Below, one piece after another: positions 25,277-33,677 of a stretch of 64,000 bases of DNA. Position numbers and translations under genes: made by a program. The notes under the pieces were generated by a model that was not told where the DNA came from, did no database searches, and was given only the letters and a program-made list of their open reading frames with translations. The stretch comes from Nitrosopumilus sp. b3 (GTDB lineage: Archaea; Thermoproteota; Nitrososphaeria; Nitrososphaerales; Nitrosopumilaceae). Positions within the stretch are counted from its first letter, which is position 1. Every line of letters starts with the position of its first letter. The DNA lies in contig NZ_MU078694.1 in the NCBI RefSeq assembly GCF_014078525.1, positions 1-64,000 of the forward strand. Reading direction: 5' to 3'.

Positions 25277-25492
25277 ATGATTATTTTTAATCAAAAATTA
25301 ATGAGTCCGATAGAGCGTAAACGTCTTGAAAAATTAGATGATTTAGTACTAAATGCATCATCTAGTGAACTTGAAAAGATTCAAGAAATTGACCACCAAA
25401 CTCAGATGGAAGGTTTGTCATTTTATGATGTATATTTAGACTCTAGTTCATTAATCCATCAAAGTATCAAAAAACCTTTTAGCGAATCTTAA
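25277..25492 (+). CDS. Small charged protein related to the one at 23810
   Basis: 71 residues from ATG 25277, or 63 from ATG 25301 (MSPIERKRLEKL). Helical and charged. IDHQTQMEGLSFYDVYLDS matches the motif of the small protein that ends at 24016. It is divergent from citrate synthase. No known family is recognised. It might bind or regulate citrate synthase, but only location suggests this. Confidence 0.55.
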   Translation: MIIFNQKLMSPIERKRLEKLDDLVLNASSSELEKIQEIDHQTQMEGLSFYDVYLDSSSLIHQSIKKPFSES

Positions 25493-25538
25493 ATTTCATT
25501 CTTAATTTAAATGAGGGCTAGTGGTTTTTTAATTTGAA

Positions 25539-26657
25539 TTGGCAGTACCTAAAACTAAAAAACCTACAACCAAAAAAGCAGTAAAAAAGATAGTTAAAAA
25601 AACAGTGGCAAAAAAAATTGCTAAAAAACCTACTGCAAAAAAATCTACCAAAACTAAAGTAAAAAAATCTGCAAAACCAAAACGAAATAAAGTAATTTGT
25701 ATTTCTCATAAAGAAGACTGTGATGGAATTAGTTCTGCTGCAATAATTCGACAAGCGTTTGGTGGAGATGCAATACTGGTTGACTATCCCGGACAAATGG
25801 AAGCATTAAACCAAGTGGTCTTAGATGAAAAATTGAAATCATTATTTATCTGTGATTTGGGTCTAAGTAAGAAAACTCAAGATGAATTTATTGATATTAT
25901 GACGACATTGAGAAAAAATAAAGTCTCTGTTACTTACATAGATCATCATGACATTGATCCTAATGTTGTCAAAGCACTAGATAAAATCAAAGTTAAAGTA
26001 ATTCATGATACTAATGAATGCACTGCAGTTTTAGCTTACACTGCTTTCAAATCAAAATTAAATGATCATGCATCATTTGTTGCAGCTTGTGCTGCGATTA
26101 CTGATTACATGGAATCTAGACCAATTGGTTCCAAATTATTGCAAATCTATGACAGACAATTTGCGTTGATTAGTGCAACTGTTCTGACATACAATATAGT
26201 AGGACATCAAAAAGAACCTGATTATCTTTTGTACTTGGTAGAAGAATTGGCAGACTCTAAATTTCCTCATGCTATCCCTAACACATTTGAATTTGCACAA
26301 ATTCAAGTTGAAAAACTATCCCAAATGATTACCAAAGTAAAACAAGGAATGAAGACCATGAAAAATCTAGGTCATATGGAAATACTTGATGCAGGTGCTA
26401 GCGGCGCTGTTAATTTTGTTATGGGTTTGTCTGGAAAAGATGTAGGTGTTGCATACAAAGAACGTATAGATCATGGAATTTACGCAGTATCTGTTCGTGG
26501 TTCTAAAGATTGTAAAGTACATTTGGGTAAAATTGTCAATAATCTTGCAACTAGTCTTGGAGGGTCTGGTGGAGGCCATGATAAAGCATGCGGTGCTGTA
26601 ATTCCAAAACCCAAAATAAAAAAATTCCTCACAGAATTGAATAAAAAAATCAAATAG
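25539..26657 (+). CDS. DHH-family phosphoesterase with histone-like lysine tail
   Basis: 372 residues from TTG 25539. Residues 1-48 are a tail of K-K-A/P/T repeats (VKKIVKKTVAKKIAKKPTAK), like histone H1 tails. The DHH domain follows with EDCDGISSAAII, CDLGLSKK and the eponymous YIDHHDID, residues that bind two Mn/Mg ions. The C-terminal DHHA1-like substrate domain ends in GGSGGGHDKACGA. Archaeal members are RecJ-like nucleases or cleave short oligonucleotides and cyclic dinucleotides. The exact substrate cannot be assigned. The basic tail suggests nucleic acid binding. Confidence 0.88.
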   Translation: MAVPKTKKPTTKKAVKKIVKKTVAKKIAKKPTAKKSTKTKVKKSAKPKRNKVICISHKEDCDGISSAAIIRQAFGGDAILVDYPGQMEALNQVVLDEKLKSLFICDLGLSKKTQDEFIDIMTTLRKNKVSVTYIDHHDIDPNVVKALDKIKVKVIHDTNECTAVLAYTAFKSKLNDHASFVAACAAITDYMESRPIGSKLLQIYDRQFALISATVLTYNIVGHQKEPDYLLYLVEELADSKFPHAIPNTFEFAQIQVEKLSQMITKVKQGMKTMKNLGHMEILDAGASGAVNFVMGLSGKDVGVAYKERIDHGIYAVSVRGSKDCKVHLGKIVNNLATSLGGSGGGHDKACGAVIPKPKIKKFLTELNKKIK

Positions 26658-26776
26658 TTCATTTTTAGTTTATTCATAAATATTGAATTTTTATCTGAAT
26701 CTTCAAAAAAGTTAGTGATTATTTTATGTTTATTATTTAATATGTTCATGAAAGATGTTGTTTTAGATTTTTAGAA

Positions 26777-27595
26777 TTAATATTTTGATGGAATAATGAG
26801 TTTTGATTTTGCAGATATAGCAATGATTGAAATTATTGATATTGCTAAAACCAATGATACCAAAACTCCGAATTCTGGAACTACTACTCCGTCTTTGATT
26901 TCAACTGTTACTAATTTTTTATATTCTGATGATGCTCCTTGGTTTGCTGTAATGGAATAATCTCCATCTTCTTTCCACATAGAACCTCCTACTTTGATTT
27001 CAACTTCAAAGTCTCCATTAATTCCAGGTGTAACTTGGTCAATTGTAATTAAGTTCCCTACTGGTGATTTGACAACTATTGTGATGTCTGCCCCTCTATA
27101 GGTTGTATTTCCATTAATTTTGATAATATCTGAACCATTTTCTGCCTCAGCAAACATAGATATTCCTGTTGAAATTTTTAATTCTCTCTCTTCTATTTTT
27201 ACTGGTTCACTTGATTCTGGAACTGGGTTTTTTGGAATCTCTTGGGCAATTACTGTGAATTCAGTTTGAGCAACCATGTTAGTATCCTCATGACTTGCAG
27301 TTACAATGTATTTTCCAGCATCAAAGCTTGGCACTGGTGGATTTAGTAATTTTCTAAACTCCCAATTGTCATTAAATGTGATTTGTGGTGCAAAGACTAT
27401 TGCACCATCTGGTCCAATAATTCTTAATTTTACTGGTTTGTATTGAGAGACATCAGTAATTTTACCTGTAATCCAAATTGATTCAAGCGCTTTAATTTCA
27501 TCCATTGATGTTTGGACTTGTATCGTTGGCTCTGCAAAAGCTAAAGTTGATGCCAATGATATTGTCAATACTACAAACAATGAAATTTTTAGCAT
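26777..27595 (-). CDS. Secreted PEFG-CTERM surface protein
   Basis: 272 residues. Signal peptide 1-21 (LFVVLTISLASTLAFA). Two beta-sandwich modules follow (about 22-120 and 145-235), with TGKITDVSQYKPVKLRI and NGDFEVEIKVGGSMWKEDGDY. The C-terminus is PEFG (240-243), a hydrophobic helix and a basic tail (AKSKLIIPSKY). This PEFG-CTERM signal of Nitrososphaerota is recognised by an archaeosortase, which would cut it and attach the protein at the cell surface. The domains suggest an S-layer-associated or adhesive role. Confidence 0.87.
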   Translation of the reverse strand: MLKISLFVVLTISLASTLAFAEPTIQVQTSMDEIKALESIWITGKITDVSQYKPVKLRIIGPDGAIVFAPQITFNDNWEFRKLLNPPVPSFDAGKYIVTASHEDTNMVAQTEFTVIAQEIPKNPVPESSEPVKIEERELKISTGISMFAEAENGSDIIKINGNTTYRGADITIVVKSPVGNLITIDQVTPGINGDFEVEIKVGGSMWKEDGDYSITANQGASSEYKKLVTVEIKDGVVVPEFGVLVSLVLAISIISIIAISAKSKLIIPSKY

Positions 27596-27841
27596 TTTAC
27601 TACTAAATTTTTAACCCATATGAATTATTTCTTAAAGTGTGTAGCAATGTTATTATTCTTGAATTTATTTTTCGACGTTTTTTCTTTTTCTTAAAATTTT
27701 TTTAATTTGCCTATTTATGACCAATTTTATATCGTAGATTGTTAGAAAATGAAGTTGATTTTAATCTCACACACCCCTCTACACATCTGAACCATTATTG
27801 AGTTTACTCAAAAAATCTATTTAAGAAAATTTCCAAATTAA

Positions 27842-28297
27842 CTAATCTGTAAATTCAACTATTGCGTCAATTTCAGTCATTGAATTTAATGGTAAACTAG
27901 ATACTCCTACTGCGATTCTAGAATGTTTTCCTTTTTCACCAAATATCTCAAAAAACAAATCTGATGCATGATTGATTACTTTAGGTTGCTGTGAAAATTC
28001 TGGAATAGAATTTACAAAGCCTGATAATCTGACTATTTTTGATACTTTATCCAAATTTCCTAACTCTCTTTTTATTTGAGCTATGATGTTAATTGCACAC
28101 ATTTTAGCTGATTTTTGTGCCGTCTCTAAGTTGTCATCTGAAACTTTTCCTGTAAATACAACCTTGCCATCTGTCATTGGAATTTGTCCTGAAATGAATA
28201 ATAAATTCCCAGTTCTGATTACTGGAACATATGATCCAGCAGGTGTTGGAGGTGTTGGGAGTTTAATCCTCAGCAATTCTAATTTTTCTTCAATCAT
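27842..28297 (-). CDS. RidA/YjgF-family protein
   Basis: 151 residues covering the full YjgF/YER057c/UK114 fold. The start PTPAGSYVPVIRTGNLLFISGQIP and the segment HSRIAVGVSSLPLNSMTEIDAI hold the conserved arginine and acidic residue of the trimer cleft. Close relatives hydrolyse reactive enamine/imine intermediates from pyridoxal-phosphate enzymes. This sequence is longer than E. coli RidA and resembles the YER057c-like subgroup, for which activity is less certain. It is on the same strand as the receiver gene upstream, 61 bases away. Confidence 0.88.
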   Translation of the reverse strand: MIEEKLELLRIKLPTPPTPAGSYVPVIRTGNLLFISGQIPMTDGKVVFTGKVSDDNLETAQKSAKMCAINIIAQIKRELGNLDKVSKIVRLSGFVNSIPEFSQQPKVINHASDLFFEIFGEKGKHSRIAVGVSSLPLNSMTEIDAIVEFTD

Positions 28298-28358
28298 AGT
28301 GCAATTACAATCTTTTATCAGAATTTATTTTTACCTATGTTTTGAACTTTTAAAACTT

Positions 28359-28715
28359 TTACAGTTTGGCTAATTCATTTTTTACCATGATTGGATCAAT
28401 TGGCTTTGTAATGTATCCCAACTGTGGAATTTTTCCACTCTTGACTGCAATCATATTTGATTTGATAGATGTGACAATTAACATCTTTACATTTTTATCA
28501 ATTTCTCTAATTTTTGAAGCTGTTTCTATTCCATTTAATCCTGGCATCTCATAATCAATTGTTACTAGTGCAGGTTTATGCTTCCTAACTGCTCTAACTG
28601 CGTCCATTCCATTTTTTGCCTCAATTACCGAATCTATCTTCATGTACCGAAATACTTCTTTGATACTTTGTCTCATGAATGGTGAATCGTCTACAACCAG
28701 TACGTTTAATCCCAT
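28359..28715 (-). CDS. CheY-like response regulator
   Basis: 118 residues, just one receiver domain. Asp9/Asp10 (VVDDSPFMR), acceptor Asp54 (TIDYEMPGL), Thr82 (IVTSIKS) and Lys104 (ITKPID) are all present. The DDSPFMRQ start and size are typical of chemotaxis CheY. Che genes are not nearby, so it could serve chemotaxis encoded elsewhere or one of the soluble kinases. Confidence 0.9.
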   Translation of the reverse strand: MGLNVLVVDDSPFMRQSIKEVFRYMKIDSVIEAKNGMDAVRAVRKHKPALVTIDYEMPGLNGIETASKIREIDKNVKMLIVTSIKSNMIAVKSGKIPQLGYITKPIDPIMVKNELAKL

Positions 28716-28831
28716 AAAATGTTATGAACATCACAATACATTAAATATTGTTTGTTTGAAAATTACACTTTTTTTAGTGTGACTGACTACTAATTTGATA
28801 TTGCTAATAAGAAAAATCAATAATTTAAAAA

Positions 28832-29992
28832 TTAGTTTTTGATAATTTTGATATGTACCTTTTCGCCTTTGTTTGAATTATTTTGGTATATTGTTCTAGT
28901 TTTGTATCCTAGCTTTTGAAGGCATCCATCTAAAATTGATACCCACGGTAATGAATGTCCGCTGTTCAATTTTGATTCGACAGTAATATTTTTTGTATTT
29001 GCTTCAAAATTCACATGTCCTGAACATGTTATTTGGACTATTGCATCCATAATCTCAATTATGTCATCTAATGATTTTGATTTGAATGAAATCCCATTTT
29101 TTTCTAATAATTTGAATATGTCTGATTCTGGTTTTTTTGACACCATTGTGGAATTTAGAATATAGGTTAATCCAATTTCATTTACTGTTTTAATTATTTT
29201 ATAAATTTCTTGGGCTTCCCCTTTTGACATATCTGCCATTGCTTTTGTTTTTATAGAATTTTTCCAAATACTCGCAAATATTTTTTCCTGATTTGAAGCT
29301 AGAATTTCTGTAGATGAAAAAATTGCTCCTTTACCATTGTCATTATTTACTAAAAGTAATTCTGTTTCATCAAACATAAAACAATTTTGTGTTATTTCTG
29401 ATGACCTAATTTCAACTCCATCGGGAATTTTTCTGTATGCTTCTGAACAAATTTGAGATGGTGACACCAAAATTTTAATATCTAGATTCCTACGTGTAAC
29501 TGAAACTAATTGTTCTTTACACTCAGCTAGCAATCCAAAACCCCATTGGTCTGTCATGATTCTGATTGATGATTTAGACCCTTCAATCATTGTTTGAAGT
29601 TGTGACAAAACATTGTTGGCACTGACATGAAAATATCTTTTTTCTTCTGATCCTCTAGTTTTTCTACTTTCTTCACTTGCTTTTTTCAAGTTTGATACCA
29701 ATGAATTCATTGCATTTACTTTGTTGATTTGCTCATGAATTATTCCATCAAAAGCATCTTCAGGAGCAATTGCCGTACACATTATTGGTTTACTCTTTGA
29801 AATTATTGCTAGTTTTTTATTTTCTAATTTCAATAATGTTGGATAAATTTTTGTCCTGGGAATCTCTGAATAATATGCCAATTCACTAGCTGAAATTGTA
29901 CCTTTTGAAATAAGGGCCACATATGCCTGTGCTTCGTATTTACTTAATCCAAATTCTTCTAAACTTACTGTTAACACATGTTCATTTACCAT
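28832..29992 (-). CDS. TrmB-family transcriptional regulator with extra C-terminal domain
   Basis: 386 residues. The winged helix is at 8-75 (FGLSKYEAQAYVALISKG; IPRTKIYPTLLKLENKKL). A linker helix and a phospholipase-D-like effector domain (about 120-245, SSIRIMTDQWGFGLLAECKEQ) follow. The last 140 residues form an additional alpha/beta domain not found in the TrmB protein at 2729. The effector is unknown. Upstream is a 159-base gap with the divergent cdv-like operon, which it might control. Confidence 0.83.
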   Translation of the reverse strand: MVNEHVLTVSLEEFGLSKYEAQAYVALISKGTISASELAYYSEIPRTKIYPTLLKLENKKLAIISKSKPIMCTAIAPEDAFDGIIHEQINKVNAMNSLVSNLKKASEESRKTRGSEEKRYFHVSANNVLSQLQTMIEGSKSSIRIMTDQWGFGLLAECKEQLVSVTRRNLDIKILVSPSQICSEAYRKIPDGVEIRSSEITQNCFMFDETELLLVNNDNGKGAIFSSTEILASNQEKIFASIWKNSIKTKAMADMSKGEAQEIYKIIKTVNEIGLTYILNSTMVSKKPESDIFKLLEKNGISFKSKSLDDIIEIMDAIVQITCSGHVNFEANTKNITVESKLNSGHSLPWVSILDGCLQKLGYKTRTIYQNNSNKGEKVHIKIIKN

Positions 29993-30151
29993 AACTTCCC
30001 TCCAATTGTTATTAGGTAAAATTGAGAGCTAAATTCCTTTATACAAATACTCAAAAAAAATCAAAATTGTACCCGTAGCCAGGTGTAACTGTAGTTACTA
30101 AAATTATTGTGACATCGTCCTCAAATACAAAATCTAAGGGAAAATAATGGT

Positions 30152-30709
30152 ATGTTGGTAAAATACAATGAAACAGTTCTTGAAAATATCTCTCATTCAG
30201 TAACCCTTGCTCCAAGATTGGAGTATTCGTCTAATCTTTTATCAGAAATTATGGATATTTTTTCAGAAAAACTATATGATTTAAAAAAATCTAACTGTGA
30301 TTTTGAATTATTTTTTGATGACACTGACAAAAATCATCACACTGCAATAGAACTTGAGCGAAATCTGACTTTTTCTTTGGAAGTTCTTGTAACAATCAGG
30401 AATAGAATTACTTCCATTTCTGGTGTTTACAACATTCCTGAGGTACTTCCCTCATTAGTCCCAATGATTAGAACAATAAGTGCTAAGTTTTTTAATATTA
30501 TTCCTATATGTAGTCAAAAACTATCTGAATTATCTGTTCATTTGGGAAGTATTGTTTTAGATTCAGCATCTCTTACTAAAGCAAGATTTGATTTTAGCCA
30601 ATCAAATCGTGAATCGTCGATATTTCTTGATAAAGTAAAATTGATGGTGGACTCTAAAATAAGTAAGCAGTATCCTAATGTTGATTTTTCTAAATTGTGT
30701 AATACTTGA
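30152..30709 (+). CDS. CdvB/ESCRT-III-like protein
   Basis: 185 residues, all helical. The middle and C-terminal parts follow the CdvB pattern: a helix with LEVLVTIRNRITSI, a region with VPMIRTISAKFFNIIPICSQKLSELSV, the segment LGSIVLDSA, then a later helix ending KISKQYPNV, like the CdvB region before its MIM segment. ESCRT-III proteins polymerise on membranes during division and are remodelled by CdvC. The gene leads an operon that ends in cdvC, and its stop overlaps the next start. The assignment rests on pattern and context; divergence from canonical CdvB is large. Confidence 0.55.
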   Translation: MLVKYNETVLENISHSVTLAPRLEYSSNLLSEIMDIFSEKLYDLKKSNCDFELFFDDTDKNHHTAIELERNLTFSLEVLVTIRNRITSISGVYNIPEVLPSLVPMIRTISAKFFNIIPICSQKLSELSVHLGSIVLDSASLTKARFDFSQSNRESSIFLDKVKLMVDSKISKQYPNVDFSKLCNT

Positions 30710-31197
30710 TAACTCTGCCCTCAAAACGAGATTTAACAAAAGATATTCAGCGAATTAAAAACATTTCCAAAAAAATTGATAAAAAACTATCTGAAGTAAA
30801 ATCTTCTGAAGATATCAAAATTGATAAACTAAGTTTGGAGGAACTTCAGGATTTAGATAAAATTGTTAAAATTGCGGATTTTATGTTGTGCAAATACGCT
30901 GACAAAAAAGAGATATGTTCTACCCTGAGACAATTTGCCTCTATAGTTTCTGAAACTGCTTCATCAATTGAAGATCTTGATGATGAAATATCTGAATTAA
31001 TTTTATCAGCAGAGGATTCTATTAACAAGGTAAAAGACGTACATACAACCATCTCAGATAAATCTGATTTTAAGAAGAATTATCAGAATGGTCCTGACTA
31101 TAATGAGGCCGAAACAAGTGGAATTAATTTAACCAATTTTGTGACAGAGATTAACACAGTAGAATACCAACAAAATTCTCAAAGACAAACTGCGTAG
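30706..31197 (+). CDS. Charged helical protein between CdvB-like and CdvC genes
   Basis: 163 residues from TTG 30706, which overlaps the preceding stop (TTGA), so translation is coupled. The N-terminal half is basic (KRDLTKDIQRIKNISKKIDK) and the C-terminal half acidic (SIEDLDDEISELILSAEDSI), predicted helices throughout. This charge order is also found in ESCRT-III proteins, but no sequence motif proves the link. The cdvC gene begins 9 bases after its stop. It is probably a CdvC substrate, adaptor or polymer partner. I do not recognise a family. Confidence 0.6.
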   Translation: MITLPSKRDLTKDIQRIKNISKKIDKKLSEVKSSEDIKIDKLSLEELQDLDKIVKIADFMLCKYADKKEICSTLRQFASIVSETASSIEDLDDEISELILSAEDSINKVKDVHTTISDKSDFKKNYQNGPDYNEAETSGINLTNFVTEINTVEYQQNSQRQTA

Positions 31198-31206
31198 GTA
31201 AATGAG

Positions 31207-32400
31207 ATGAGTTTAGCCCCCCAAGAATTAGAAAACACTGCAAGCAAATATGCTTCAGAGGCTATCAAATTTGATTCCCAAGGTGCACGAGGAATGGCAA
31301 TTACACATTATCAACATGCCATTGACTCTTTGGTAAAACTACTACAATTATACCCAACAAGCAAACTGAATCAAATTTACAAAGAACGATGTAACTCTTA
31401 TCATAATAGGATTAATGCATTACAACAGGCCCATGGAGTAGAGCCTGCAGTAGACCCTAAGGCATCTGAAGATGAACAAAAGAAATCTGTTCAGAGACAA
31501 GAAAATGAAAATGACTTTGAAGATCTTTTAATGAAAGAAAAGCCTGATGTTACTTGGGACCAAGTAATTGGCTTAGATGATGCAAAAAGTGCTTTACGTG
31601 AATCAATTGTTTACCCTACAAAGAGACCAGATTTATTCCCATTAGGTTGGCCAAAAGGAATGTTGCTTTACGGTCCACCAGGTACTGGTAAAACAATGCT
31701 TGCAGCAGCAACTGCAAACGAAATGGATGGTTACTTTATCAATGTAGATGCATCTTCAATGATGAGTAAATGGTTGGGTGAAGCAGAAAAAAATGTCTCA
31801 AAATTATTTTCTATGGCAAGACAATATGCTGAAAAAGAAGGGAAACCTGTAATTTTATTTGTAGATGAAGTTGACTCTTTACTTGGCTCTAGAAATAGTG
31901 AAGTAGGAGGAGAGGTAAGAACTAAAAACCAATTCTTAACTGAGATGGATGGTGTAAATGGCAAAGGCAAGCAACTGATGTTATATGTAATTGGAGCGAC
32001 AAACAAACCTTGGAGTCTTGATTGGCCTTTCCTTAGACGATTCCAAAAAAGAATTTATGTTTCTCTTCCTACTCAAAAAGCAAGAGAAAATCTATTTGAA
32101 CAATACACTGCACCTCTTAGTAAAAACTATAAAGTAAATAATTCTGAATTGGCTAAATTGTTTGACGGTTATAGTGCAAGTGATATTAAAGACGTCTGCC
32201 AAGCAGCTCAAATTAAAACGGTCCATGAAATTTTCAATGCTCCTGACTATCATGAACCCATTGAAGGAGAAGAGCCAGTAAAGCCAAGAGAACTCACCAC
32301 ATCTGATTTCAAAGATATTATGTCCAGAAGAAAACCAAGTGTTTCACTTGAAATGATTCGTGCATATCACAAGTGGAGCGAAGAGTTCCAGGCACTTTAG
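31207..32400 (+). CDS. cdvC: CdvC, Vps4-type AAA ATPase of cell division
   Basis: 397 residues. The MIT domain at about 1-78 (ASKYASEAIKFDSQGARGMA) binds C-terminal motifs of ESCRT-III proteins. The AAA core has Walker A GPPGTGKT (156-163), Walker B LFVDEVDSL around 218-225, a sensor region (VIGATNKPWSLDWPFLRRF) with the arginine finger, and the Vps4 C-terminal helix (MIRAYHKWSEEFQAL). It disassembles or remodels ESCRT-III polymers during cytokinesis. ATG 31207 follows an in-frame ATG-like run; ATGAG upstream at 31204 is out of frame. It is the last gene of the three-gene operon. Confidence 0.95.
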   Translation: MSLAPQELENTASKYASEAIKFDSQGARGMAITHYQHAIDSLVKLLQLYPTSKLNQIYKERCNSYHNRINALQQAHGVEPAVDPKASEDEQKKSVQRQENENDFEDLLMKEKPDVTWDQVIGLDDAKSALRESIVYPTKRPDLFPLGWPKGMLLYGPPGTGKTMLAAATANEMDGYFINVDASSMMSKWLGEAEKNVSKLFSMARQYAEKEGKPVILFVDEVDSLLGSRNSEVGGEVRTKNQFLTEMDGVNGKGKQLMLYVIGATNKPWSLDWPFLRRFQKRIYVSLPTQKARENLFEQYTAPLSKNYKVNNSELAKLFDGYSASDIKDVCQAAQIKTVHEIFNAPDYHEPIEGEEPVKPRELTTSDFKDIMSRRKPSVSLEMIRAYHKWSEEFQAL

Positions 32401-32519
32401 AACTTTTACTCAAACATTTTGCAAATCATTCGTATGCTTTGATTTAGCGATCATTTCATTTCTTGTAATTTCCTCATAAAACTTAAATTCGCTTTCTAGC
32501 GGACTTATCGAGGGTCACA

Positions 32520-33677
32520 ATTACTACAAAGAAATCAAACCACGCAAAAAAGTTTGGAAAGCTAATTTTTGATGATGGATCTGTTCTTGATGGGGAAGGC
32601 TTTGGGTATTCGACTACCGTTTTTGGAGAAATTGTCTTTAATACTGGAATGGTGGGCTATACTGAAGCACTAACAGATCCCTCGTATAGGGGTCAAATTC
32701 TTACTCTTACATACCCACTAGTTGGAAATTACGGTGTTCCTGATTCCTCAATTAAAGACCAAGATGGAATCCCTAAATTCTTTGAATCTGACAAAATTCA
32801 GGTTAGGGGTCTAGTTGTCCATGAATTGTCTCTGACTGCAAGTCATTGGAATCTTTCTATGACTCTTGATGAATGGTTATACCGGGAGAAGATTCCTGGA
32901 ATATCTGGAATTGATACTCGTGAATTGACAAAAAAGATTAGAACAGGTGGAGTAATGATGGCAGCTTTGGTTGTATCTGATTCAGAAATTGATGTAGAAG
33001 AAATTAAAAAACAACTTGTATCTGCACCTCGTTATGATTCTGAGCAATTTATGGATGATGTCTCTACAAAACAAGAAAAAATCTATGGCGATGAAAACCA
33101 ATCTGTTGTAGTTATAGATACGGGTGCCAAAAATGCAATTATCCGAAATATCCGGGAGATTGGTTACAAAGTAATACGTCTTCCATGGGACACGTCATAT
33201 GAAAAAATAATGTCTTATAATCCAAAAGGTGTTGTACTGAGTAGTGGTCCCGGTGATCCACAAAAATGTCCTAACACTATTGATACTGCTAAAAAATTAA
33301 TTGAAAATAATATTCCAACATTAGGAATTTGTTTGGGTGCTCAAATTATCGGCATTGCAGGAAATACTGATACTTACAAACTAAAGTATGGACATCGTGG
33401 ACAAAACAAACCCTGTGTCAATTTAGAAAATAATCAAGTTTATGTGACTAGTCAGAACCATGGCTATGGGATTACTCCAGAATCTCTTGAAAAATCTGAA
33501 TTTAATTTATGGTTTACAAATGCAGACGACAAAACAGTAGAAGGAATAAAACACAAAAAACAAAAGTGTATTGCAGTACAATTTCATCCCGAAGCTGCAC
33601 CAGGTCCTTATGATTGTAAATTCGTCTTTGAAGAACTACAGCACCTTATGGAGGAAGGAACATCTGCCAAAGAATGA
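32520..33677 (+). CDS. carA: Carbamoyl-phosphate synthase small subunit
   Basis: 385 residues if started at ATT 32520. The conserved N-terminus (KFGKLIFDDGSVLDGEGFGY) begins near 32550, upstream of the first ATG (32649), and the frame contains no ATG, GTG or TTG between the stop at 32484 and 32649. GAGGG at 32510-32514 is a suitable ribosome-binding site five bases before ATT 32520. The glutamine amidotransferase domain has its nucleophile in LGICLGAQIIG and the His-Glu pair in QFHPEAAPGP. It supplies ammonia to CarB for arginine and pyrimidine synthesis. The start from ATG 32649 would lose about 40 conserved residues. Confidence 0.85.
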   Translation: MTTKKSNHAKKFGKLIFDDGSVLDGEGFGYSTTVFGEIVFNTGMVGYTEALTDPSYRGQILTLTYPLVGNYGVPDSSIKDQDGIPKFFESDKIQVRGLVVHELSLTASHWNLSMTLDEWLYREKIPGISGIDTRELTKKIRTGGVMMAALVVSDSEIDVEEIKKQLVSAPRYDSEQFMDDVSTKQEKIYGDENQSVVVIDTGAKNAIIRNIREIGYKVIRLPWDTSYEKIMSYNPKGVVLSSGPGDPQKCPNTIDTAKKLIENNIPTLGICLGAQIIGIAGNTDTYKLKYGHRGQNKPCVNLENNQVYVTSQNHGYGITPESLEKSEFNLWFTNADDKTVEGIKHKKQKCIAVQFHPEAAPGPYDCKFVFEELQHLMEEGTSAKE

